Positions 1-8,738 are shown, counted from the first letter of the stretch. The stretch is 20,131 bases of DNA from Nemertoderma westbladi (GCA_032718475.1 JAUCBJ010006354.1:1-20131), one strand, 5' to 3'. The notes: generated by a model from the sequence alone, not told the origin. Program-made: numbers and translations.

Positions 1-825
1 GTATGCGGGCACACAAGCGAAACCAGCCAATCGGTGGTCGTGTCCATAGAATACCGATTAGCACCGGAACACGTATTCCCCGCTGGGTTCAACGACTGTT
101 ACCTAGCAACCAAACACTTCCTATCAGCGGCTTACCGGCGATACAACGTAGACCCAACTCGAATCGGTATAGGCGGGGACAGCGCTGGCGGTAACCTAGC
201 AGCGGCGGTCGCAGCTAAACTCCGCACAAACCAGCCGAATTCCGAACCCCGATTAAAAATGCAGATTTTGGTGTATCCTCTGTTACAATCGTTTAATTTC
301 CTTTCCCCTTCAAGAGTAATCTACGATATTAAATACCAAAAAACTCTTTGCACAACAAGAGCGACAACTTTCGCTGCCTCCAACTACCTTTTCGGTAACT
401 CTGATCACATCCCTGTACTTCTCCGTAACGCCCACACCAGTCGGCTCTACAAAGAATCCCGTTACGGACAGTGGGTTAGCGACTCCATCATCCCCGACTC
501 TATGAAGCCGTTCCCATGGCAGCCCCAGGTATCCGACGACGCCGACATGGAGACCGCCAAGGTCTACGACGAGCTACTCAACCCCGATATATCTCCACTG
601 ATGAACGACAATCTCGAAGGACTGCCCCGCACCGTCCTACTGAGTTGCGAGTTCGACACACTCAGGGACGACGCCTACTTCTATTACCTTAGACTAGTCG
701 AGTCCGGTGTAAAAGTAACTTACCACAACGATCCTTGTTTCCATGGAGCTCTTAACATGGCTCACCTTTCATCGTCTTCCTATAAACTACGCGAACGATT
801 TGTGAATTACGTTAAAGAATTGTAA
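1..825 (+). CDS. AADAC/NCEH1-like esterase, copy 1 (5' end outside window)
   Basis: C-terminal 274 residues of an alpha/beta-hydrolase of the arylacetamide deacetylase / neutral cholesterol ester hydrolase family. By alignment to the complete copies it starts at their residue 128, so the membrane anchor and oxyanion-hole motif lie upstream of the window. The nucleophile motif GDSAGGNLA, the acid motif CEFDTLRDD and the histidine motif CFHGAL are all present, so the catalytic triad is intact. It reads without a break to TAA at 823-825 and has no intron. It differs from the next copy at scattered residues and at a tight cluster (349-369) where five of seven residues change. Function inferred: ester or acyl-group hydrolysis in the ER lumen. 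Whether it is a complete gene cannot be judged here. Confidence 0.9.
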   Translation, partial: VCGHTSETSQSVVVSIEYRLAPEHVFPAGFNDCYLATKHFLSAAYRRYNVDPTRIGIGGDSAGGNLAAAVAAKLRTNQPNSEPRLKMQILVYPLLQSFNFLSPSRVIYDIKYQKTLCTTRATTFAASNYLFGNSDHIPVLLRNAHTSRLYKESRYGQWVSDSIIPDSMKPFPWQPQVSDDADMETAKVYDELLNPDISPLMNDNLEGLPRTVLLSCEFDTLRDDAYFYYLRLVESGVKVTYHNDPCFHGALNMAHLSSSSYKLRERFVNYVKEL

Positions 826-937
826 TCATAATTCCGTCCCCTCCAGTGAGTCCCGTATAAAACCGTGTGGATCCGATCAGCTTCTGTGATAATTTCACAT
901 TTTAATTTACTTTGTTTACAGATTATAATTTAATCTC

Positions 938-943
938 AATAAA
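938..943 (+). terminator. poly(A) signal of esterase copy 1
   Basis: AATAAA lies 113 bases after the stop codon in sequence conserved between copies 1 and 2 (equivalent at 3053-3058). Position and conservation make it the likely cleavage signal; cleavage itself is not shown. Confidence 0.5.
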
Positions 944-969
944 TTTGATATTAAATTTATTAATTTCTG

Positions 970-1335
970 TATGACAGAAATATAGTGTCATTTTCTGATG
1001 ACACGGATGCTCTCCCCCCCCAAAATTGTTCTACATATCTTTATCATAATTGATTGAAATTTGAAACACAACTAGCTCTACTCATGACCACATGGAGCCA
1101 GAAGTTGAGATTTTGCCTGAACATTTTTCATTACGCTTTTATGTTTTACGAAATCTTATCCTTCGTATCGGGGTCATTCTTCATCATATTAGCCGCGATT
1201 TTTATAAATCATTATTAGAAAGCTGGCGTTGCAAGGATTTTAAATATGTAACAACAATGTTTGAATTTCGTTGAGAAACAGCTGATATATAGACGTTCAA
1301 AGATTGCAAGAATTCTCGTACGTTGGAGGTCATTT
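970..1335 (+). repeat. Decayed solo arm of the foldback repeat family (unit 1)
   Basis: This stretch aligns along its length with the left arm of the foldback element at 4816-5726. Shared blocks include ATAGTGTCATTTTCTGAT, a C-run followed by AAAATT, GAAATTTGAAAC, TTTGAATTTCGTTGAGAAAC and GTTCAAAGATTGCAAGAATT. It lacks the matching inverted arm, and the C-run is shortened to eight. The terminal bases are also diverged. It is read as an old single-arm copy that was present before the gene units duplicated, because the same arm follows esterase copy 2. A 60-codon open frame inside it (1092-1274) is not considered coding. Confidence 0.75.
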
Positions 1336-1382
1336 ATTCCATTTAGAAAACAGTAGAGTTAAAGCTACTTTATGTGATTGTC

Positions 1383-1404
1383 AAAGTGTTCTATAGAACA
1401 CTTT
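1383..1404. repeat. Perfect 22-bp palindrome
   Basis: AAAGTGTTCTATAGAACACT continues for two more bases as a perfect inverted repeat with no spacer. It recurs at 3494-3515 in the next unit. No function is assigned. Confidence 0.6.
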
Positions 1405-1734
1405 TAATGCAAAAGCAATGTAATATCATGCAATTTAATATCATGACTTTAATTTTAATAATCTGATAATGGATTAATGTACGGTATTATATAATTAGGT
1501 TGCACTTCTGTAATAACTACAAAATTGTTCACGGATGTTTCTACATTATAATAATGTACGTGCTGCAATGTATCTTATGTTTTGTATTTTTACGGTTGAA
1601 TTTGAATGCCAACGAATAAAAACTCAAGCATTTTACATCATACAGTACATACTGTATGTTATACAGTCCTACTGTAGTTATTACCTGATCTCTAATTTCT
1701 GCGCAATCTGGTATTTAATTAATCGATTATAAAC
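1405..1734. promoter_or_regulatory. Upstream region of esterase copy 2, with unoccupied foldback target site
   Basis: Intergenic sequence holding two short copies of the 15-bp ATGTAATATCATGCA repeat. It also holds the TA at 1488-1489 that corresponds to the insertion point of the foldback element in the next unit. About 235 bases (1497-1734) then match the region upstream of copy 3 almost base for base. The ATG sits in AAACATGG, a good animal initiation context. No convincing TATA box is seen. A small inverted repeat (CATACAGTA / TACTGTATG) lies near 1640. Where copy 3 has TGACTCA (5862-5868), this copy reads AAACTCA. Confidence 0.5.
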
Positions 1735-2940
1735 ATGGGTTTTTGTTTACGAATTTTCCTGGCAATAACAACGGTAGCTGTGGCTGTTTTCGCTTACTGG
1801 TTTTACGAACCAATGCCGGAGGGATTGGAAGATCCATGGACCATGAGATGCATTATTAAAGTATTTGGACTCCTAAAACTTTATGTAGAATATACGGCCA
1901 ATAATGACACTGACGCCATAATAATTGAACGTCAATTCAATAGTATGAGCGAGGTGTATCGATCTGAAAAACTGAAAACTTCTTTCGAATATTTCGATAA
2001 AGTGAAAGTAAAAATTTACGAACCAGTAGATACTGATGGCTCTTCTCTTCGATCTGCTTTAATTTATATTCACGGCGGTGCCTGGGTGTACTGTGACGTA
2101 GCCACTCATGACGTCATATGCGGGCACACAAGTGAATCCAGCCAATCGGTGGTCGTGTCCATAGAATACCGATTGGCACCGGAACACGTATTCCCCGCTG
2201 GGTTCAACGACTGTTACCTAGCAACCAAACACTTCCTATCAGCGGCGTACCGGCGATACAACGTAGACCCAACTCGAATCGGTATAGGCGGGGACAGCGC
2301 TGGCGGTAACCTAGCAGCGGCGGTCGCAGCTAAACTCCGCACAAACCAACCGAATTCCGAACCCCGATTAAAAATGCAGATTTTGGTGTATCCTCGGTTA
2401 CAATCGTTTAATTTCCTTTCCCCTTCAAGAGTAATCTACGATATTAAATACCAAAAAACCCTTACCCCAACCAGAGTGAGTGCTTTCGCTGCCTCCAACT
2501 ACCTTTTCGGTAACTCTGATCACATCCCTGTACTTCTCCGTAACGCCCACACCAGTCGGCTCTACAAAGCATCCCGTTACGGACAGTGGGTTAGTGACTC
2601 CATCATCCCCGACTCTATGAAGCCGTTCCCATGGCAACCCCAGGTATCCGACGACGCCGACATGGAGACCGCCACGGTCTACGACGAGCTACTCAACCCC
2701 GATATATCTCCACTGATGAACGACAATCTCGAAGGACTGCCCCGCACCGTCCTACTGAGTTGCGAGTTCGACACACTCAGGGACGACGCCTACTTCTATT
2801 ACCTTAGACTAGTCGAGTCCGGTGTAGAAGTAACTTACCACAACGATCCTTGTTTCCATGGAGCTCTTAACATGGCTCACCTTTCATCGTCTTCCTATAA
2901 ACTACGCGAACGATTTGTGAATTACGTTAAAGAATTGTAA
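1735..2940 (+). CDS. AADAC/NCEH1-like esterase, copy 2 (complete, intronless)
   Basis: A 401-residue protein, the usual length of arylacetamide deacetylase / neutral cholesterol ester hydrolase. Residues 5-23 form a hydrophobic N-terminal anchor, as in the type II ER-membrane members of this family. The oxyanion motif is HGGA at residues 113-116, where HGGG is usual. The nucleophile is Ser188 in GDSAGGNLA, the acid Asp346 in CEFDTLRDD and the base His375 in CFHGAL. The expected role is hydrolysis of acyl esters or acetamides at the lumenal face of the ER; the substrate is not predictable. There is no intron, unlike vertebrate AADAC genes. The first third is AT-rich, while the part after about 2085 is clearly richer in GC-ending codons. 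It differs from copy 3 at five residues: 44, 221, 279, 294 and 314. Arg221, after the VYP strand, is Leu in both other copies. Confidence 0.93.
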   Translation: MGFCLRIFLAITTVAVAVFAYWFYEPMPEGLEDPWTMRCIIKVFGLLKLYVEYTANNDTDAIIIERQFNSMSEVYRSEKLKTSFEYFDKVKVKIYEPVDTDGSSLRSALIYIHGGAWVYCDVATHDVICGHTSESSQSVVVSIEYRLAPEHVFPAGFNDCYLATKHFLSAAYRRYNVDPTRIGIGGDSAGGNLAAAVAAKLRTNQPNSEPRLKMQILVYPRLQSFNFLSPSRVIYDIKYQKTLTPTRVSAFAASNYLFGNSDHIPVLLRNAHTSRLYKASRYGQWVSDSIIPDSMKPFPWQPQVSDDADMETATVYDELLNPDISPLMNDNLEGLPRTVLLSCEFDTLRDDAYFYYLRLVESGVEVTYHNDPCFHGALNMAHLSSSSYKLRERFVNYVKEL

Positions 2941-3052
2941 TCCTAATTCCGTCCCCTCCAGTGAGTCCCGTATAAAACCGTGTGGATCCGATCAGCTTCT
3001 GTGATAATTTCACATTTTAATTTACCTTGTTCACAGATTATAATTTAATCTC

Positions 3053-3058
3053 AATAAA
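3053..3058 (+). terminator. poly(A) signal of esterase copy 2
   Basis: AATAAA at the position equivalent to 938-943 after copy 1, about 113 bases past the stop codon. Confidence 0.5.
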
Positions 3059-3082
3059 TTTGATAATAAATTATTAATTGCT

Positions 3083-3443
3083 GTATGACAGAAATATAGT
3101 GTCATTTTCTGATGACACGGACCCTCTCCCTCCAAAAATTGTTCTACATAACTTTATCATAATTGTTTGAAATTTGAAACACAACAAGCTCTACTCATGA
3201 CCACATGGAGCCAGAAGTTGAGATTTTGCCTAACATTTTTTATTACCTTTTTATGTTTTACGAAATCTCATCCTTCGTATCGGGGTCATTCTTCTTATCA
3301 TATGAGCCGCGATTTTTATATATCATTATAAAGCTGGCGTTGCAAGGATTTTAAATATGTAACAACAATGTTTGAATTTCGTTGAGAAACAGCTGATATA
3401 TAGACGTTCAAAGATTGCAAGAATTCTCGTACGTTGGAGGTCA
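3083..3443 (+). repeat. Decayed solo arm of the foldback repeat family (unit 2)
   Basis: This is the counterpart of 970-1335, with the same order of blocks and a few private indels. It shows that the solo arm belongs to the ancestral duplicated unit. The perfect palindrome at 3494-3515 follows, as in unit 1. Confidence 0.75.
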
Positions 3444-3544
3444 TTTATTCCATTTAGAAAACAGTAGAGTTAAAGCTACTTTACGTGATTGTCAAAGTGT
3501 TCTATAGAACACTTTTAATGCAAAAGCAATGTAATATCATGCAA

Positions 3545-4653
3545 TGAATAATAATAATAATAATAATAATAATTGCAATATTTATATTTGTTTAACCAGG
3601 CGCCCTCCTAGATTTTACTCCTATCAGGGCGCCTGGCTGTGATAAACTGCACCAAAAATTTGATAAATTAGGACAAATTTAGAACAATTTTGAAGGCGAA
3701 TAGCAGACAGACGTTTAAAATAATATACGTACTCGATAAAAATAAAAACTTACTGAATAAAAACTTACTGAAAATGACAAAACATGGAAAATGACAAATT
3801 AAGTGTATTTATTAAATAAATAGGTTTTTAGTTGTGTTTTGAAAGAGTCTATTGAGGTTTGTAGAGTTTTTGGAGCCATTGTATTCCATAAGTCGGGCGC
3901 ATATCGTGAGAAAGATTTCATCGTTAACATGTTTTTAACACTGGGAACGGCGACCTTTATGGAAGCATTAGAGCGTAAGAAACGAATTGGTACATCAACC
4001 TCGATGGAATCGGAGAGGTAATCGGGAGCCATGTGTTTCAAACATTTAAATGTCATCAGTAAAGTCTTGAACTCAATTCGAGTTTTAATGGGTAGCCAAT
4101 GTTGTTTCCGCAGTAGAGTTGTCATTGAACTGTACTCATATGCCCCATCATCGTGTTTCATATACTTTGAGACACCACTCACCAATCGTGCTGTCGAATT
4201 TTGTATTACTTGTACAGTAGCTTCTTAATGGTTTTGTTACGGTATCGAACGCAGCGCTCAAATCTAAGTTAGCCGCAAGGGTCACCTCTTGTTTATCCAT
4301 AGCTGAAAGCACCTCATTATGAAATGCTAAGTTGACAGTTACGGTAGAATAGTTTCGTCGGTATCCTGATTGTTTTACATGAAACTGTAGCTGAGATGAT
4401 GCCTGAATAACAATTATCTTCTCTATCAATTTTGAGACAAAACTCAAATTACTAACAGGGCGATAATTCTTGAGGACTTCTGCATCGAGTTTCGGCTTCT
4501 TCAACAGGGGTTTGATATGAGACTTCTTTAGGAAGTCTGGAAACTCACCCTCAACAATAATGTCATTGACATAGCCGTGTAGGGGTATGATAATAGTTGG
4601 AGCCACTTTCTTGAACAATTTAGTTGGCATAGAATCCAGTTCCGATGTCGCAT
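3545..4653 (-). mobile_element. L2/CR1-like non-LTR retrotransposon, 5'-truncated and internally deleted
   Basis: Read on the minus strand. The first half (about 4640-4240) encodes the N-terminal part of a reverse transcriptase: KNYRPVSNLSFVSKLIEKI, then the motif LDLSAAFDTV. Frame and content then jump to the family's C-terminal tail, with VQVIQNSTARLV followed by QHWLPIKTRIEFK, LKHMAPDYLSD and LWNTM (about 4215-3799). The core between them, including the catalytic xADD box, is missing, so it cannot be active. A short 3' UTR with a strong hairpin follows, ending in an (ATT)n tail at about 3546-3572. It is inserted in a 15-bp ATGTAATATCATGCA minisatellite, present on both sides. The equivalent place in unit 1 (about 1420-1437) is empty. 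Confidence 0.85.
3597..3643 (-). repeat. 3'-UTR stem-loop of the L2/CR1-like element
   Basis: CCAGGCGCCCT and AGGGCGCCTGG form a perfect 11-bp stem around a roughly 19-base loop. On the element's own strand it lies just before the (ATT)n tail. L2-clade elements are known to carry a 3' stem-loop recognised by their reverse transcriptase, so this is a plausible recognition hairpin. That role is inferred from position. Confidence 0.65.
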
Positions 4654-4773
4654 ATGTAATATCATGCAATGTAATATCATGCAATGTAATATCATGCAAT
4701 GTAATATCATGCAATGTAATATCATGCAATGTAATATAATGCAATGTAATATCATGTAATGTAATATCATGAC
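4654..4773. repeat. 15-bp minisatellite, eight copies
   Basis: Eight consecutive units of ATGTAATATCATGCA with one or two substitutions in the last three. Two units are present in unit 1 (about 1420-1447), and one or two on the far side of the LINE at about 3525-3545. The array is therefore ancestral, was split by the LINE, and expanded on this side. Confidence 0.9.
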
Positions 4774-4815
4774 TTTAATTTTAATAATCTGATAATGGAT
4801 TAATGTACGGTATTA

Positions 4816-5726
4816 CACCATGACCCGTAATATAGTGTCATTTTCTGATAACACGGACACCCCCCCCCCCCCCCAAAATTTTTCTAAAAATCTTTATCAT
4901 ATTGCTTGAAATTTGAAACCCAACTAGTTCAACTCACAGTGGTTGTTACCATGAAGCCGGAATTTTCTATTTCGCCTTTAAATTTTTTTTATAAGCGTTT
5001 TAAAAAAGTGTCTTGCGAAATCGCACCCTCTGTATCATTGCCATTCTTCACTTTAGTCGTAATTTTTTTCATATCAATTGAAAGCTTGCGTTTCAAGGAT
5101 TCCAAATATGTAACAATATTTGAATTTCGTTGAGAAACAGCTGAGAAATAGGCGTTCAAAGATTGCAAGAATTATTGTTCGCTGCGGCAGGCCATTTATT
5201 CTATTATAAATACACAAAATTCTAGAATGTGTTATTAATTTTAAGAGTTGGTTGGCAACAGTGGTATGCCTATACAATATCTATATTGCGCAGCTAATAA
5301 TACATAAACAAATTTATTGTTCCAGAATATTGTGTATTTATTAAATAGAATAAATGGCCTGCCACGAACGATAATTCTTGCAATCTTTGAACGCCTATAT
5401 CTCAGCAGTTTCTCAACGAAATTCAAACATTGTTACATATTTGGAATCCTTGCAACGCAAGCTTTCTATTGATATGAAAAAAATTACGACTAATTTGAAG
5501 AATGGCAATGATACGGATGGTGCGATTTCGCAAAAGACACTTTTTTAAAACGCTTATAAAAAAAATTTAAAGGCGAAAAGAAAATTCCGGCTTCATGGTA
5601 ACAACCACGGTGAGTTGAACTAGTTGTGTTTCAAATTTCAAGCAATATGATAAAGATTTGTAGAAAAATTTGGGGGGGGGGGGGTCCGTGTCATCAGAAA
5701 ATTACACTATATTACGGTTCATGGTG
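4816..5726. mobile_element. 911-bp foldback element at a duplicated TA
   Basis: Two arms of roughly 400 bp are inverted copies of each other. The left end reads CACCATGACCCGTAATATAG and the right end is its complement with one or two changes. Paired inner blocks include TGGTTGTTACCATGAAGCC, GCAAGAATTATTGTTCG and the rest of the arm down to the central spacer at about 5226-5324. A run of 15 C (4860-4874) pairs with 13 G (5672-5684). The element is flanked by TA (4814-4815 and 5727-5728), and the empty TA site is retained upstream of copy 2 (1488-1489). There is no coding capacity. The TA target suggests cross-mobilisation by a Tc1/mariner-type transposase, which is an inference; the ends match no family I can name. 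Confidence 0.85.
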
Positions 5727-5728
5727 TA

Positions 5729-5978
5729 CATAATTAGGTTGCACTTCTGTAATAACTACAGAATTGTTCACGGATGTTTCTACATTATAATAATGTACGT
5801 GCTGCAATGTATCTTATGTTTTGTATTTTTACGGTTGAATTTGAATGCCAACGAATAAAAATGACTCATGCATTTTACATCATACAGTAGGCCTACATAC
5901 ATGTTATACAGTCCTACTGTAGTTATTACCGATCTCTAGTTTCTGCGCAATCTGGTATTTAATTAATCGACTATAAAC
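5729..5978. promoter_or_regulatory. Upstream region of esterase copy 3, with a TGACTCA site
   Basis: Near-identical to 1490-1734 upstream of copy 2 but with small changes. TGACTCA (a perfect AP-1/TRE consensus) is present at 5862-5868, where copy 2 has AAACTCA. A TACAGTAGG / CCTACTGTA inverted repeat flanks about 20 bases near 5884-5920. The ATG context AAACATGG is the same as in copy 2. Confidence 0.45.
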
Positions 5979-7184
5979 ATGGGTTTTTGTTTACGAATTT
6001 TCCTGGCAATAACAACGGTAGCTGTGGCGGTTTTCGCTTACTGGTTTTACGAACCAATGCCGGAGGGATTGGAAGATCCATGGACCATGAGATGCATTAT
6101 TAAAGTAATTGGACTCCTGAAACTTTATGTAGAATATACGGCCAATAATGACACTGACGCCATAATAATTGAACGTCAATTCAATAGTATGAGCGAGGTG
6201 TATCGATCTGAAAAACTGAAAACTTCTTTCGAATATTTCGATAAAGTGAAAGTAAAAATTTACGAACCAGTAGATACTGATGGCTCTTCTCTTCGATCTG
6301 CTTTAATTTATATTCACGGCGGTGCCTGGGTGTACTGTGACGTAGCCACTCATGACGTCATATGCGGGCACACAAGTGAATCCAGCCAATCGGTGGTCGT
6401 GTCCATAGAATACCGATTGGCACCGGAACACGTATTCCCCGCTGGGTTCAACGACTGTTACCTAGCAACCAAACACTTCCTATCAGCGGCTTACCGGCGA
6501 TACAACGTAGACCCAACTCGAATCGGTATAGGCGGGGACAGCGCCGGCGGTAACCTAGCAGCGGCGGTCGCAGCTAAACTCCGCACAAACCAACCGAATT
6601 CCGAACCCCGATTAAAAATGCAGATTTTGGTGTATCCTCTGTTACAATCGTTTAATTTCCTTTCCCCTTCAAGAGTAATCTACGATATTAAATACCAAAA
6701 AACCCTTACCCCAACCAGAGTGAGTGCTTTCGCTGCCTCCAACTACCTTTTCGGTAACTCTGATCACATCCCTGTACTTCTCCGTAACGCCCACACCAGT
6801 CGGCTCTACAAAGATTCCCGTTACGGACAGTGGGTTAGTGACTCCATCATCCCCGACTATATGAAGCCGTTCCCATGGCAGCCCCAGGTATCCGACGACG
6901 CCGACATGGAGACCGCCAAGGTCTACGACGAGCTACTCAACCCCGATATATCTCCACTGATGAACGACAATCTCGAAGGACTGCCCCGCACCGTCCTACT
7001 GAGTTGCGAGTTCGACACACTCAGGGACGACGCCTACTTCTATTACCTTAGACTAGTCGAGTCCGGTGTAGAAGTAACTTACCACAACGATCCTTGTTTC
7101 CATGGAGCTCTTAACATGGCTCACCTTTCATCGTCTTCCTATAAACTACGCGAACGATTTGTGAATTACGTTAAAGAATTGTAA
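5979..7184 (+). CDS. AADAC/NCEH1-like esterase, copy 3 (complete, intronless)
   Basis: A 401-residue protein with the same architecture as copy 2: N-terminal hydrophobic anchor at residues 5-23, HGGA at 113-116, Ser188 in GDSAGGNLA, Asp346 and His375. It differs from copy 2 at only five residues (Ile44, Leu221, Asp279, Tyr294, Lys314). Residues 279 and 294 lie in the variable part after the VYP strand that forms part of the cap in this family, so substrate access may differ. The 3' flank stops matching copies 1 and 2 about ten bases after the stop codon (near 7194). This copy has therefore lost the shared 3' UTR and its poly(A) signal, or it marks the true edge of the duplication. Its promoter region carries an AP-1-like site that copy 2 lacks. 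Confidence 0.93.
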   Translation: MGFCLRIFLAITTVAVAVFAYWFYEPMPEGLEDPWTMRCIIKVIGLLKLYVEYTANNDTDAIIIERQFNSMSEVYRSEKLKTSFEYFDKVKVKIYEPVDTDGSSLRSALIYIHGGAWVYCDVATHDVICGHTSESSQSVVVSIEYRLAPEHVFPAGFNDCYLATKHFLSAAYRRYNVDPTRIGIGGDSAGGNLAAAVAAKLRTNQPNSEPRLKMQILVYPLLQSFNFLSPSRVIYDIKYQKTLTPTRVSAFAASNYLFGNSDHIPVLLRNAHTSRLYKDSRYGQWVSDSIIPDYMKPFPWQPQVSDDADMETAKVYDELLNPDISPLMNDNLEGLPRTVLLSCEFDTLRDDAYFYYLRLVESGVEVTYHNDPCFHGALNMAHLSSSSYKLRERFVNYVKEL

Positions 7185-7193
7185 TCCTAATTC

Positions 7194-7391
7194 AGTTAGA
7201 ATTATATTATAAACTGAACGAAAATTTATCCGCGTTATTTATAATGATTGCGGGTCAATATAAATTAGTTTCGATTTCTTTAGTTGCTGCAAGAATTAAG
7301 TTTATAACGAGCTCATTATGATATCATATTAATAGCAATAGCTTTATTTATTTCCTATTCCATTTATTTATATCGATGATACATGTCAATA
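7194..7391. other. Unique flank after the tandem gene array
   Basis: AT-rich sequence with no match to the 3' flank of copies 1 and 2. No AATAAA on the + strand and no open frame of note were seen. It marks the right boundary of the gene duplication. Confidence 0.5.
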
Positions 7392-7395
7392 TTAA

Positions 7396-8204
7396 GGGGA
7401 GTATTACCCCCAGCGACTGCAAAATTTTCAAATTTTCAGAACATTTTAAAAAAATTTTTCTTCTACAGTACTTTTGTGGTTTGAAAGAAGGGCTTTCCAT
7501 GTGGTGACCTGTTTTCACCATTAAATAATTGTTTCACCACAAAACATAACTTTTCAACAACCAGCACTTATTGCTTATATTCATGATTCTCTGTATAAAA
7601 CAACCTTTTTCTCAGTTTGTCGATTTTGACATTTTTCATCACTAGATTCCCTACTACTTCTTTATTTTTCACTCAATTTTTATCAAACATATACCAAGAT
7701 GTTCAGCATCTATAGGGCTACAATCGTGAGTATTGGTTATGTAAAACATGTCCATTTGAATGTTATATGATCCATTATGTAAGTGCTTCTCTTTCTCTAC
7801 CTCAAAATATATGATGCCCGAAATATAGCCCGTACATACTACAGTAAAACCCCAAAAATATATGCAAAAACAATAATTTTGTGCTGAAATTCACACAATA
7901 AGATTTCCTATATATCTAGGTTCATTGGGACAAATTCTTGGACCGAGAACTGCAAACCAATTGGTACTACAGACCCTACTACATGATATATTTTTCATAA
8001 AAAAACATCAAAATGTTTATAAATTTTGAAAAAAACGGCACTAAACTTGTAACTTATACAAAAGTGCCATATTTTTCGAACAAAATGGTTTGCGAAGGTT
8101 TCCATACTCAGTTTTCTTAGTTAAAAATCACAGATCATTGTATTAAAATTTCAGAATAGTAGCTATAAAAATAAAATAAAAAATTATTTGGGGTGATACT
8201 CCCC
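7396..8204. mobile_element. 809-bp TTAA-flanked non-autonomous DNA transposon
   Basis: The left end GGGGAGTATTACCCC and the right end GGGGTGATACTCCCC are inverted copies with one mismatch. Both are bordered by TTAA (7392-7395 and 8205-8208). The TTAA duplication is typical of piggyBac-type insertions, but the terminal bases do not match the usual piggyBac CCC start, so the superfamily is uncertain. Each end is itself nearly palindromic (GGGG...CCCC). The interior is AT-rich with no substantial open frame. Confidence 0.7.
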
Positions 8205-8208
8205 TTAA

Positions 8209-8453
8209 AGAGCCACGTGGTGTATTCCCAAAACCAAGACGACCTCTAATACTGGCTTATTTATCCAAGGCTCGTCACTGGTCCTTGGTTCTTACGCCAG
8301 TGGAATTGCAGGATCTGAACGTACTGGCTACTGTAGGCCCTATATATTGATTGTTGACTCAAAAATAGTAATTCCAACTTTATTCCTTATATGTTATGAT
8401 TTTTTGCAATATCGGTGAAAGACACAATGAGATCCTGTACAATAAATATATTT
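8209..8453. other. Unassigned spacer
   Basis: No open frame or repeat of note. A TTTATT at about 8379-8384 reads AATAAA on the minus strand and could serve the HNMT-like gene, though it would lie beyond the minisatellite. Confidence 0.3.
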
Positions 8454-8640
8454 AATTTAATTATTTAGAGTTTACAGAAATGAGAAAAAAATAATTAAAT
8501 TATTTACAGTTCATAGAAATGAAAAAAAAAATAATTTAATTATTTAGAGTTCACAGAAATGACATAAAAAATAATTAAATTATTTAGAGTTTACAGAAAT
8601 GAAAAAAAATAATTGAATTATTTAGAATTTTTCAGAGACG
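8454..8640. repeat. About 39-bp AT-rich minisatellite, 4.7 copies
   Basis: Units start at 8454, 8493, 8533, 8573 and 8611. They share AATTATTTAGAGTT, ACAGAAATGA and an A-run. The array lies 3' of the HNMT-like gene, probably in or near its 3' UTR. Confidence 0.85.
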
Positions 8641-8738
8641 AAAGTAATAAAATTAATTGGCCAAAACAGACACCGTAGCACCTTTTACACACTAATTATT
8701 TAATACAATTAATATTATTATACTACCAGTAAGAAAAG

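Noticed and set aside
3839-4228. Open frames on the + strand
   Set aside because: Shadows of the minus-strand reverse-transcriptase tail.
4528-4770. Repetitive ILHCM-type protein on the minus strand
   Set aside because: A readout of the 15-bp minisatellite, whose length is a multiple of three.
4906-5426. Small open frames within the 911-bp foldback element
   Set aside because: They lie in inverted arms, lack motifs and are not conserved in the solo arms.
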